Shown: positions 1 to 5,817, counted from the stretch's first letter. The stretch: DNA of 7,922 bases from Gorillibacterium sp. (GCA_014380705.1 JACMJI010000261.1:1-7922); one strand, 5' to 3'. Made by a program: numbers and translations. The notes: generated by a model not told the origin, from the letters alone.

Positions 1-16
1 GAGCGGGGTGAAATCG

Positions 17-373
17 TTGAAATATTTAATAAATATCATTTTATTGATTTCTATCTTATTGACAGGTTGTACTATTGGCAAAGGCTCGTCTAAATCAGAA
101 TATCCAAATTTACCTGCGCAACCAGTTGTGGTATGGAATAGTATAGGATATCTTGTAACGGATGAAACAATATCGAAAAATAGTATTGGAAAACAATTAG
201 GTGAAGTAAAGCGTTATTTTGATCCGAATAAAGCGTTTCCTGAAAAAGATGAAGATTCAACCATAGCACCAGTAGGAAGTAAATTATATGAGATCAATGA
301 TGTAGATGTTAAAAATGGTTTTGCAGTAGAAATGAACGGGAAATTCCGCAAAGCCACACATTTCGAACCTTAA
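17..373 (+). CDS. Small secreted lipoprotein of unknown function
   Basis: I do not recognise the family. From the start chosen here, the product has a short lipoprotein signal: M-K, a hydrophobic stretch, then the lipobox L-T-G-C. The invariant Cys is residue 18, leaving about 100 mature residues anchored to the outer face of the membrane. The mature part is polar, with several Asp/Glu/Lys and the tail VEMNGKFRKATHFEP, a pattern common in small Bacillales lipoproteins. Start: TTG at 17 is preferred because GGGGTGA at 5-11 is a good Shine-Dalgarno match 5 nt upstream. An in-frame GTG at 8 would add three residues but leaves no room for a ribosome site. No in-frame stop separates the start from the window edge, so a more upstream start cannot be excluded. 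It converges on the membrane protein gene at 431-1270. Confidence 0.75.
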   Translation: MKYLINIILLISILLTGCTIGKGSSKSEYPNLPAQPVVVWNSIGYLVTDETISKNSIGKQLGEVKRYFDPNKAFPEKDEDSTIAPVGSKLYEINDVDVKNGFAVEMNGKFRKATHFEP

Positions 374-378
374 ACTAG

Positions 379-427
379 TAAAAGAAAAACCGAGCGAATT
401 CATGGACTTTTCCCGTGATCTCACTCG
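379..427 (-). terminator. Rho-independent terminator of the padR operon
   Basis: Read on the minus strand, a hairpin (arms 427-413 and 405-391, loop 412-406) starts 3 nt after the stop of the membrane protein gene. It has about 13 paired positions, including one G-T wobble, and three mismatches. It is followed by GTTTTTCTTTT (390-380). On the plus strand the hairpin is preceded by A-rich sequence and has no T-run after it, so it is oriented for the minus strand. Confidence 0.75.
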
Positions 428-430
428 AGC

Positions 431-1270
431 TCAGGCAGCGACCTTTAATCCCCTCATTTTGAACTTCTCCTCTAATTTAAATAATAAATATGCAAATATA
501 TTAAGAGTAAAAAACAAGAGCACCCACATTGTATTTAGACGCCCCATGCGGTAAGCATTCATGATATTCCACAATCCGTAAAGAATCCAATAGGTAACGA
601 AGCAAATAACCGAGAGAATGAATACAACATTGGGAGCTTGCGAAAATAAGACTTTGCTCTCAAGTGCAATCTTCACATCCCATTTCGTACTTCTGTCTCC
701 CATTTGAATTGGATATGAAATATATGGCTGTTGGTTTAATTGTTCTTTCGTTGTGTTCGAAGGATATACGTACTCAGTTGTTTGAGCAAGGCTGTCCGTT
801 TTGACTAGGTGAACAGACCTTAGAATACGCTTATTCTGACTAAAAAAGGTTTTGATTTCCTCAATGTTGATTGTCTCCTCTGCCACAATTCTCTTTTCGA
901 TTTGATTATGGTATTGCAACTGCATCTTGTCGAAATCCGTGCTATTCTTTTGTTCTAGAAATTGATAGAACGTTAAAAATAACAATGAAATGGCTAGAAA
1001 CAACCCAGAAACCTTCAACATCGAATTTTTAAGCTTATTCTGAAACTGAACTACTTTTCTTAGCTCTGTATTGATAAATTTCTCTGCACCAAATCTATCT
1101 AATGCAATGTTAATACTATCTTCCACCGATTTACCTTGTTGTTGCAATTCTTTCACTGTATCTAATAAGTGATTTCTGATTTCGTCCTGAAAATCATCCA
1201 ATTCCTTTGGGCTTAAATAAACATTTTTGCTCAATAACTTTATGTATCTTTCAATTTTATCCATATTCAA
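431..1270 (-). CDS. HAAS/permease-prefix-like membrane protein, partner of PadR
   Basis: This is a 279-residue protein. Residues about 3-75 form a soluble helical domain (KIERYIKLLSKNVYLSPKE, then a DSINIALDRFGAEKFI segment) resembling the HAAS/permease-prefix domain often encoded next to PadR regulators. Three hydrophobic segments follow, at about 84-104, 213-236 and 246-264. The roughly 105 residues between the first two are polar and probably extracytoplasmic, so the protein could sense something outside the cell; that is an inference. Start: TTG at 1270 overlaps the padR stop (TTGA) and lies 7 nt after a GGGGGG ribosome site at 1283-1278. An ATG at 1264 (MDKIERYI) is the alternative, with longer spacing to the G-run. 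The two genes are very likely translationally coupled. A terminator follows at once, so the operon ends here. The family assignment is by resemblance; the function is unknown. Confidence 0.8.
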   Translation of the reverse strand: MNMDKIERYIKLLSKNVYLSPKELDDFQDEIRNHLLDTVKELQQQGKSVEDSINIALDRFGAEKFINTELRKVVQFQNKLKNSMLKVSGLFLAISLLFLTFYQFLEQKNSTDFDKMQLQYHNQIEKRIVAEETINIEEIKTFFSQNKRILRSVHLVKTDSLAQTTEYVYPSNTTKEQLNQQPYISYPIQMGDRSTKWDVKIALESKVLFSQAPNVVFILSVICFVTYWILYGLWNIMNAYRMGRLNTMWVLLFFTLNIFAYLLFKLEEKFKMRGLKVAA

Positions 1271-1605
1271 ATCTCAACCCCCCTATAAAAAGTATCCATT
1301 ATATTCTTGAAAAAAGACCACTGCATTTTTTTCGAAGTCAGATACTTGATACCCTCATCAGTAATTTTATAATACCTGCGTCTTCCGCCACCGCTTTCAG
1401 AATCGTCCCAATAAGGAAATATAAATTTACTACTCTCCAACCTCTTTAGGACGACATACATCGTTCCTTCTTTGATTTCAAATGTATTCTCACTGACGTC
1501 TCTTATACGCTTTGACATTTCATACCCATACAAATCTTCATGCTTTAAAAGACTTAATATGATGCTTTCAATATATCCCTTTAGCATTTCTTTATCGATT
1601 TCCAA
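1267..1605 (-). CDS. PadR-family transcriptional regulator
   Basis: The product is 112 residues, the size of small (subfamily 2) PadR proteins. The winged helix spans about residues 8-88: a first helix GYIESIILSLL, then the LYGYEMSKRI segment, the recognition region EGTMYVVLKRLE (46-57), and the wing GGGRRRYYKITDEG (72-85). A short C-terminal helix would provide dimerisation. Proteins of this type bind palindromic operators as dimers and often repress their own operon. Start: TTG at 1605, with a GAGGGGGG ribosome site ending 9 nt upstream; its N-terminus MEIDKEMLKGY also fits the usual family start. An ATG at 1587 would trim six residues. The stop overlaps the start of the membrane protein gene. 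The signal it responds to cannot be read from the sequence. Confidence 0.93.
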   Translation of the reverse strand: MEIDKEMLKGYIESIILSLLKHEDLYGYEMSKRIRDVSENTFEIKEGTMYVVLKRLESSKFIFPYWDDSESGGGRRRYYKITDEGIKYLTSKKMQWSFFKNIMDTFYRGVEI

Positions 1606-1637
1606 TTGAAAACACCCCCCTCTTTTATATATACCAC

Positions 1638-1674
1638 AAAGTACTATATACCGTAAAGTAGTATACTATATATA
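1638..1674 (-). promoter_or_regulatory. Probable PadR operator and padR operon promoter region
   Basis: The stretch holds a perfect palindrome TAGTATACTA (1659-1668). It also holds a repeated block: AAAGTA followed by CTATATA (1638-1650), and the same two halves split by GTATA (1655-1672). On the minus strand several -10-like hexamers lie here, such as TATACT (1665-1660) and TATAGT (1648-1643), but no good -35 stands out. The exact promoter is therefore unresolved. The position 33-70 bp upstream of the padR start fits an autoregulatory site. Confidence 0.5.
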
Positions 1675-1720
1675 ATTCGTTTGCTTTAAACTTTTTTGCA
1701 AATTGTTTGCAGAGAAGCAC

Positions 1721-1764
1721 AAAAAGGGCTGCAACAGCCTGCCAACTGGCAACTGTCACAACCC
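1721..1764 (-). terminator. Rho-independent terminator behind the sulfurtransferase remnant
   Basis: On the minus strand, arms GGGTTGTGACAG (1764-1753) and CTGTTGCAGCCC (1737-1726) pair over 12 bp, including three G-T wobbles. The 15-nt loop can itself fold (GCCA/TGGC). TTTTT (1725-1721) follows directly. It lies 36 nt past the stop of the sulfurtransferase tail at 1800-1880, with no other minus-strand gene to serve. This suggests it is that gene's original terminator. It also insulates padR from any transcript entering from the right. Confidence 0.7.
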
Positions 1765-1799
1765 TCCTACCCACGTCCAACGCGAGCTCTCCGTACTTA

Positions 1800-1880
1800 C
1801 TAACCACCCATTGCTATGGGTGCACGTTCATAGGTAATCCAGTCGCTCCAGCTCCCCGCAATCTGTTTGTCAATTTGATA
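1800..1880 (-). pseudogene. Vestigial 3' end of a sulfurtransferase gene
   Basis: Read on the minus strand, the frame ending at TAG (1802-1800) encodes AGSWSDWITYERAPIAMGG. The intact sulfurtransferase at 3735-4571 ends AGSWSDWITYERAPIAMGEV. Upstream of the conserved AGSW, only scattered residues match (Y and K at equivalent places as far as about 1880), and the rest of the gene is missing. There is no start and no active-site region, so this is a remnant, not a gene. The homology continues past the stop to about 1744, into the terminator. It is either the displaced original tail of the neighbouring gene or what is left of a paralogue. Confidence 0.7.
1816..1853. repeat. 38-nt direct repeat, left copy
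   Basis: Identical over 38 nt to 3754-3791, in the same orientation, and encoding the SWSDWITYERAPI part of a sulfurtransferase C-terminus on the minus strand. Diverged similarity extends on both sides (about 1744-1880). Shared features beyond the core include CGCGAGC at 1780-1786 and CTTAC at 1796-1800, matched at 3719-3725 and 3734-3738. The two copies flank the tetR-hydrolase pair. Confidence 0.85.
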
Positions 1881-1966
1881 GATAGTTGAGCATCACTAAA
1901 GTACTTCTTCGTATAACTTTTTTCGTTTTCCACTTTATTTATCGATAAGGATAAATGAAATTATTC

Positions 1967-1995
1967 TTTACTAACGAACACTCGTTAGTTATAAT
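1967..1995 (+). promoter_or_regulatory. tetR promoter with TetR-type operator
   Basis: A perfect inverted repeat ACTAACGA-acac-TCGTTAGT (1970-1989) lies between a -35-like TTTACT (1967-1972) and a consensus -10 TATAAT (1990-1995). The spacer is 17 bp. A dimer bound here would cover the promoter, so autorepression by the TetR protein encoded 49 bp downstream is the natural reading. No second copy of the operator was seen before the hydrolase gene, consistent with a shared transcript. Confidence 0.75.
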
Positions 1996-2043
1996 CGGAA
2001 GTAATCGAACATTCATTATTTTTATGAAAGGAGTACTTATAAT

Positions 2044-2703
2044 ATGGAAACCATTCATGAAGTTGGGTCATTTCTAGATACCAGCGGAGTTGTGATCCAT
2101 AATCGCAATAAAAATTCTATACTCCATGTTGCCATAGATCTCTTCTCTCAAAGCGGCTTTAACGCGGTATCGATTAGAGATATTACTAGGGAGGTCGGCA
2201 TCAAGGAAAGTTCTTTGTACAATCATTTTAAAAGTAAGGCAGTGATATTAGAAACGATTTATTACAATTTTCGAATGGACATAGCTAAAATCATACCACC
2301 ACTGGGTAGTCTGGATGCCATTGTATCTTCTATGAATATAGATGTGTTTTTGACACAAGGTTTTCAGAACTTCTTAGAGCATATTCAAAATCCAAAGATG
2401 GAGAAGATATGGCGAATTATCTATTTGGAACAAGTTAGGGACCAGGAAGCCAGAGCGATATACTTGAACGATATTGTTGATGGCATTTGTGATTGTATGG
2501 CGATAGTATTTGAAAAATATATTGCATTGAAGCAAATTCAACCGCACGATCCTAGGATGCTATCAGTTAGTTATCAATATCCTCTGTTCCAAATGGCCAA
2601 CATCTATGTATTAAGAAGGTTGGATGGACAGGGGACGACAGATGTCGAGCAAATGATGCTGGCTCATATTCATTTTTTTCTAAGTATGGTTCGGGTCAAG
2701 TAA
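2044..2703 (+). CDS. TetR/AcrR-family transcriptional repressor
   Basis: The product is 219 residues, a normal length for the family. After an unusual tail of about 22 residues comes the N-terminal DNA-binding domain: helix 1 SILHVAIDLFSQSGFN (25-40), then the helix-turn-helix SIRDITREVGIKESSLYNHFKSK (43-65), matching the TetR pattern closely, including the Y-x-HF-x-SK end. The remainder is the ligand-binding/dimerisation domain, too variable to name a ligand. Start: ATG at 2044, with AAAGGAG at 2027-2033, 10 nt upstream; no other in-frame start fits. The operator at 1970-1989 suggests it represses itself and the hydrolase 33 bp downstream. The inducer may be the hydrolase's substrate or a related molecule; that is only an inference. 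Confidence 0.93.
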   Translation: METIHEVGSFLDTSGVVIHNRNKNSILHVAIDLFSQSGFNAVSIRDITREVGIKESSLYNHFKSKAVILETIYYNFRMDIAKIIPPLGSLDAIVSSMNIDVFLTQGFQNFLEHIQNPKMEKIWRIIYLEQVRDQEARAIYLNDIVDGICDCMAIVFEKYIALKQIQPHDPRMLSVSYQYPLFQMANIYVLRRLDGQGTTDVEQMMLAHIHFFLSMVRVK

Positions 2704-2736
2704 TGAGAAACGATGATAAAGGGAGAGGATCACTAG

Positions 2737-3624
2737 ATGAATGGGGAAGAACGTGTGATTTCGGTGTATAGGAAGGGTGGAAACCCTGATCTTGTCATGA
2801 AAGCTTATGATGATACACTCGCATTATGGAAGGTGCCTGTTGAGTCTCTCTATATATCCACCTCCTTTGGTTTCATACATGTACTTGTTGCGGGGCCTGA
2901 AGATGCCGAACCATTGGTACTACTACATGGTTTTGGATTCAGTTCAACAATGTGGTTGGACAATGTTAATGCGCTAAGCGGACAATACCGGGTATACGCA
3001 ATTGATTTTCCGGGTGATATCAACAAGAGCAGTTCAATCCGCCCAATCAAAAATAAAGCGGACTGTGCAGCTTGGTTCATTGAGATGCTGGATGGACTTC
3101 ATATAGATAAGGCACATGTCTGTGGGCATTCTTATGGTGGATTCATTGCTTTGGTTCTCGCAACTCGCTTATCCTCACGCATTCGAAAGATAATCGCCAT
3201 TAGCCCTGGTGCAAGTATGCAACCGCAAAATAAAGGTTTCTTTATCCGTTGTTTGCTTGCGGGAATGATGCCCACAACAACAAGGATTAACAAACTGATG
3301 AATTATATGACTGGTAAGGGGAACGTCATTAATCAGACTATCAAGGATCAGTTCATAATCGCCATGCAAAATGCACTTCCGCGAACAAAGTTATTCGTTT
3401 CTTACATAAATGATTATGAATTGGAGCAAATTACCGTTCCTGTATTACTGCTCATTGGAGATCAGGACATCCAGTATGATGTTAAGCAAGCCGTCAATCG
3501 AGCCGAAAAGGTTATACAATGTATTGAAGCCACCGTCATTCCCCATACTGGGCATGGCCTTCCTTTAGAAAAGCCGGAACTAGTGAACACATTAATGCTT
3601 GATTTTCTGGGGCGTAAGCCATGA
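2737..3624 (+). CDS. Alpha/beta-fold hydrolase
   Basis: The product is 295 residues. It has the full set of alpha/beta hydrolase marks: oxyanion-hole motif HGFG (64-67), nucleophile elbow GHSYGG with Ser132, acid Asp244 in LLIGDQD, and catalytic His273 in HTGHGLPLEKP. A helical lid lies between about residues 160 and 225. No signal peptide is visible, so it is probably cytoplasmic. The family includes esterases, lipases, haloperoxidase-like and C-C bond hydrolases; the substrate cannot be told from the sequence. Start: ATG at 2737 with AAAGGGAGAGG at 2718-2728, 8 nt upstream. It follows tetR by 33 bp with no promoter seen between, so co-transcription and control by the TetR protein are likely. 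It runs into a long hairpin at 3657-3710 and faces the sulfurtransferase gene tail to tail. Confidence 0.92.
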   Translation: MNGEERVISVYRKGGNPDLVMKAYDDTLALWKVPVESLYISTSFGFIHVLVAGPEDAEPLVLLHGFGFSSTMWLDNVNALSGQYRVYAIDFPGDINKSSSIRPIKNKADCAAWFIEMLDGLHIDKAHVCGHSYGGFIALVLATRLSSRIRKIIAISPGASMQPQNKGFFIRCLLAGMMPTTTRINKLMNYMTGKGNVINQTIKDQFIIAMQNALPRTKLFVSYINDYELEQITVPVLLLIGDQDIQYDVKQAVNRAEKVIQCIEATVIPHTGHGLPLEKPELVNTLMLDFLGRKP

Positions 3625-3656
3625 TCTATTTAAGTTAAACTCAAGATGATGGACCC

Positions 3657-3710
3657 GCGTTGAATACATCGCCCGGTACTTTACTTCAAGTGGCAATGTA
3701 CTCACAACGC
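3657..3710. terminator. Long hairpin between convergent genes, possible bidirectional terminator
   Basis: The arms pair as GCGTTG/CAACGC (3657-3662, 3705-3710), TACAT/ATGTA (3665-3669, 3696-3700), GCC/GGC (3671-3673, 3692-3694) and ACTT/AAGT (3678-3681, 3688-3691), with small internal loops. It sits between the hydrolase stop (3624) and the sulfurtransferase stop (3735). There is no T-run on either side, so classical intrinsic termination is uncertain. Its minus-strand 5' arm is homologous to that of the terminator at 1764-1721, whereas the 3' arms differ. Confidence 0.45.
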
Positions 3711-3734
3711 ACATCCCACGCGAGCGCTCAATCC

Positions 3735-4571
3735 TTACACTTCACCCATCGCAATGGGTGCACGTTCATAGGTAATCCAGTCGCTCCAGCTTCCGGCGTA
3801 CAGCTTGACGTTGGGGTAGCCTGCGTCCTTGAGAGCGAGCACATTCGGGCAGGCCGTGACACCGGAGCCGCAGTAGACGATGATTTCTTTATCCTCAGAC
3901 AGATCGGCAAACCGTTGGCGCTGTTCTTGTGAGGGCTTCCAATGCCCATTGGCATCCATGCCGTCTTTCCAGAAACGATTCAAGGCGCCCGGGATGTGTC
4001 CCGCTACTGCATCGATCGTCTCCTCGCGGCCTGCGAAGCGGTTTGGGTCTCGTGAGTCGATCAATACCGTGCCTTTGGTGCCTAACTTAGCCATAACCTC
4101 GCCGCGGGAAACGATCCAGTCATCCTGAATATGCGGAATGAATTGATCCGCTTGAACCTCATGGACATGATTGGTTACCTCATTGCCTTCTTGTTCCCAT
4201 GCGGTGTAGCCCTTATCCATTACGACGGTATGCCGGTGTCCATAATACCGAAGCAGCAACCAGAAGCGGCAGGCCATAGCTCCACCCTGGTCATCATAAG
4301 CTATGATTCGTTTCGTTGATCCAATTCCGGCTGCGCCTAGTTTAGCCGCGAGGATATTAACGTCAGGCAGAGGGTGTCTTCCGCCATGCTCCGCCACTGG
4401 GGAGGATAAATCCAGCTCCAAGTCAAAATAAACGGCTCCAGGAAGATGGTTAGCCTCGTAGGCTGCACGTCCCTCTCCTAGCTGTCCTAATGAAAATCTG
4501 CAATCCACTAATATCACATCGGGATAATTCATATGTTCTTTAACCCATTGCATGCTTACGATGGAGGACAT
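3735..4571 (-). CDS. Two-domain rhodanese-like sulfurtransferase
   Basis: From the chosen start the product is 278 residues, usual for tandem-rhodanese sulfurtransferases. These move a sulfane sulfur from thiosulfate or 3-mercaptopyruvate to a thiol acceptor through a cysteine persulfide. The inactive N-terminal domain includes VILVDCRFSLG and HLPGAVYFDLELDLS. The catalytic C-terminal domain includes VLIDSRDPNRFAG and HIPGAL. The active loop CGSGVTA has the nucleophile at residue 234 (247 if the longer start is used). This loop resembles mercaptopyruvate-type enzymes (SseA-like) more than the CRKGVT loop of classical rhodanese, but substrate choice is not certain. Start: ATG at 4571 (MSSIVSMQWVKEH), with AGGGAAG just upstream; a TTG at 4610 would add a Lys-rich 13-residue tail and has no ribosome site. 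The C-terminal coding end and 3' flank are duplicated at about 1744-1880. Confidence 0.93.
   Translation of the reverse strand: MSSIVSMQWVKEHMNYPDVILVDCRFSLGQLGEGRAAYEANHLPGAVYFDLELDLSSPVAEHGGRHPLPDVNILAAKLGAAGIGSTKRIIAYDDQGGAMACRFWLLLRYYGHRHTVVMDKGYTAWEQEGNEVTNHVHEVQADQFIPHIQDDWIVSRGEVMAKLGTKGTVLIDSRDPNRFAGREETIDAVAGHIPGALNRFWKDGMDANGHWKPSQEQRQRFADLSEDKEIIVYCGSGVTACPNVLALKDAGYPNVKLYAGSWSDWITYERAPIAMGEV
3754..3791. repeat. 38-nt direct repeat, right copy, inside the sulfurtransferase gene
   Basis: Identical to 1816-1853. Here it is part of an intact gene: it encodes the same residues near the C-terminus of the sulfurtransferase, whose last codons (GEV and stop) lie just outside the repeat and differ from those of the left copy (GG and stop). 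Diverged similarity continues through the stop codon and 3' flank to about 3690. Confidence 0.85.
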
Positions 4572-4626
4572 AAGCTTCCCTGCCTTTTTCTTTTTATTAT
4601 ATAACGCCAAATGGGACGGATTCCAC

Positions 4627-4654
4627 TCTATATTAAACTTTTTAGGGTATTCAA
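4627..4654 (-). promoter_or_regulatory. Possible promoter of the sulfurtransferase gene
   Basis: On the minus strand, TTGAAT (4654-4649) and TATAGA (4632-4627) are separated by 16 bp, which would give a leader of about 50 nt before the ATG at 4571. The match is moderate and the surroundings are AT-rich, so chance resemblance is possible. Confidence 0.35.
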
Positions 4655-4758
4655 TAAGATATACCGATAAACAAACTCCCTATTTTAAAAAACGTGTGTT
4701 GCTTGTATTATTATGATTAGAACGGAATTTTAAAAAAAATGATGATTGGTGGGGGAAA

Positions 4759-5178
4759 ATGATGATTTTATGGAGAGAAGATTTAAATATCGGTGTCGCA
4801 GCTGTAGATACACAGCACCAAGAGCTTGTCCGAATTTTAAATGATTTTTTGGTTGCCTGCACACAACAGAAGGGCAAAGGGAAAATTATTGAGACTCTGG
4901 ACTTCCTGGTAAGCTACACGATTACCCACTTTACTGATGAAGAAGCAATTATGGTTAAGAACAGCTATCCGAATTATGATGTGCATAAGCTGGAGCATGA
5001 ACGCTTTGTCCAGGACATCATTACGATTAAACGTCAGGTTGAAACCCAAGGAGTCTCCGTGCTCACGACAATAAAAATTAATCGAACCCTTGTGGATTGG
5101 CTCATTAATCATATCCAAAAAGATGATCAAATATTAGGAGCTTATATTAAAGGACTCACCGGCAGCAGCAAGCAGTAG
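4759..5178 (+). CDS. Bacteriohemerythrin (hemerythrin-like diiron protein)
   Basis: The product is 139 residues, the size of a single-domain bacteriohemerythrin, a four-helix bundle that binds O2 at a non-haem diiron site. All seven expected ligands are present and correctly spaced: His20 (DTQHQEL), His57 and Glu61 (HFTDEE), His76 and His80 (HKLEH), His118 and Asp123 (HIQKDD). The opening ILWREDLNIGVAAVDTQH is typical of the family. There is no signal peptide or membrane span, so it is cytoplasmic; proposed family roles are O2 storage, delivery or sensing. Start: ATG at 4759 or the adjacent ATG at 4762; GGTGGGGG at 4748-4755 suits the second slightly better. A weak promoter (TTTTAA 4683-4688, 17 bp, TATTAT 4706-4711) may drive it. 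The acetyltransferase gene follows after 2 bp. Confidence 0.93.
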   Translation: MMILWREDLNIGVAAVDTQHQELVRILNDFLVACTQQKGKGKIIETLDFLVSYTITHFTDEEAIMVKNSYPNYDVHKLEHERFVQDIITIKRQVETQGVSVLTTIKINRTLVDWLINHIQKDDQILGAYIKGLTGSSKQ

Positions 5179-5180
5179 CT

Positions 5181-5672
5181 ATGCCAACGCCTAAAGCATA
5201 TTCTCCCTTGTTTATGATTCACCTCTCTGAAGAGTTCGCTCGCGAGCTATGTAGTTGGAGATATCCTGCCCCTTATGATCTCTACCGCTGGCCTGCTTGG
5301 GACAAGATGGTGATTGACGGCTTCGAGTTTGCTGACCCAACGATCCGTGCTGAGCAATACCGCGGGGTTGTTGATGAAGTCGGGGACCTCATCGGGTTTG
5401 TTCAATTTTTCCCCATGGAGGGTGTCACTAGACTGGGGATGGGTCTTCGGCCAGACCTCTGCGGAAAGGGACTTGGTCCAATCCTGGCGCGAAAAGCTGC
5501 CGAGGAGGCCTTGCTGCTTCGCCCCGGTTGTCAGGTTGATCTAGAGGTGCTCCTATGGAACGACCGTGCCCGCAAAGCTTATTTAAAAGCAGGGTTCATC
5601 ATTGAAGATGATTATGAACGATCCACACCAACAGGCATTGGTTTTTTCCATTGTATGGTATATGTTCGATAA
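5181..5672 (+). CDS. GNAT-family N-acetyltransferase
   Basis: The product is 163 residues with one GNAT fold. Motif A runs through LGMGLRPDLCGKGLGPILA (85-103); the acetyl-CoA pyrophosphate loop is CGKGLG (94-99), with Cys where many relatives have Gln or Arg. Motif B is WNDRARKAYLKAGF (126-139), containing the usual Asn, Ala, Tyr and Gly-Phe. The N-terminal HLSEEFARELCSWRYPAPYDLYRW segment probably forms the acceptor site. The acceptor, whether a small molecule or a protein N-terminus, cannot be told. Start: ATG at 5181, only 2 bp after the hemerythrin stop. No real Shine-Dalgarno precedes it, so translation probably depends on ribosomes finishing hemerythrin. An ATG at 5214 is possible but would lose part of the conserved N-terminus and also lacks a ribosome site. 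The operon ends at the terminator at 5713-5770. Confidence 0.9.
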   Translation: MPTPKAYSPLFMIHLSEEFARELCSWRYPAPYDLYRWPAWDKMVIDGFEFADPTIRAEQYRGVVDEVGDLIGFVQFFPMEGVTRLGMGLRPDLCGKGLGPILARKAAEEALLLRPGCQVDLEVLLWNDRARKAYLKAGFIIEDDYERSTPTGIGFFHCMVYVR

Positions 5673-5712
5673 ACATGTCCCACAATGGTTATATCGCGAT
5701 TAACGTACCGCT

Positions 5713-5770
5713 CGCCCACTCCTAACGGCAAGTTTTAGTCGCCGCTTGGGGTCGGGCGTTTTTTGTTTTT
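5713..5770 (+). terminator. Rho-independent terminator of the hemerythrin-acetyltransferase operon
   Basis: The arms are 5713-5729 (CGCCC, then ACTCC, AA, CGGC) and 5741-5758 (GCCG, TT, GGGGT, GGGCG). They pair over about 16 bp with single-base bulges and one wobble, around an 11-nt loop. TTTTTTGTTTTT (5759-5770) follows immediately. It lies 41 bp after the acetyltransferase stop. Confidence 0.88.
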
Positions 5771-5808
5771 GACCAGCGTTCCAAACCACAGCAAATTAGA
5801 TGCAAATC

Positions 5809-5817
5809 TGATACAAT
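5809..5817 (+). promoter_or_regulatory. Extended -10 promoter for the SWIM/helicase operon
   Basis: TG-a-TACAAT (5809-5817) is a good extended -10 element. No convincing -35 lies 16-18 bp upstream, which the TG extension can compensate. It falls after the preceding operon's terminator and before the SWIM gene, with a start point near 5824 and a leader of about 115 nt. Confidence 0.45.

Noticed and set aside
1625..1807. Short minus-strand frame between padR and tetR
   Set aside because: It runs through a terminator and the PadR operator region in a different frame from the sulfurtransferase tail, with no domain and no convincing ribosome site.
1937..1956. Inverted repeat ATTTAT/ATAAAT upstream of tetR
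   Set aside because: Short, all A and T, and in an AT-rich stretch. The perfect 8-4-8 repeat at 1970-1989 is a far better operator candidate.
1816..3791. Transposon or integron reading of the 38-nt repeats
   Set aside because: The repeats are direct and encode a normal protein C-terminus. No transposase, integrase, terminal inverted repeats or short target-site duplication is visible between or beside them.
3660..3955. Open frames on either strand across the sulfurtransferase 3' end
   Set aside because: They read the duplicated gene tail in wrong frames. The real frame carries the rhodanese domains. The similar peptide GCTFIGNPVAPA seen near 1835 and 3770 only reflects the nucleotide repeat.
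4837..5130. Long open frame antisense to hemerythrin
   Set aside because: It lies wholly inside a gene with all iron ligands conserved, has no ribosome site, and encodes no recognisable domain.
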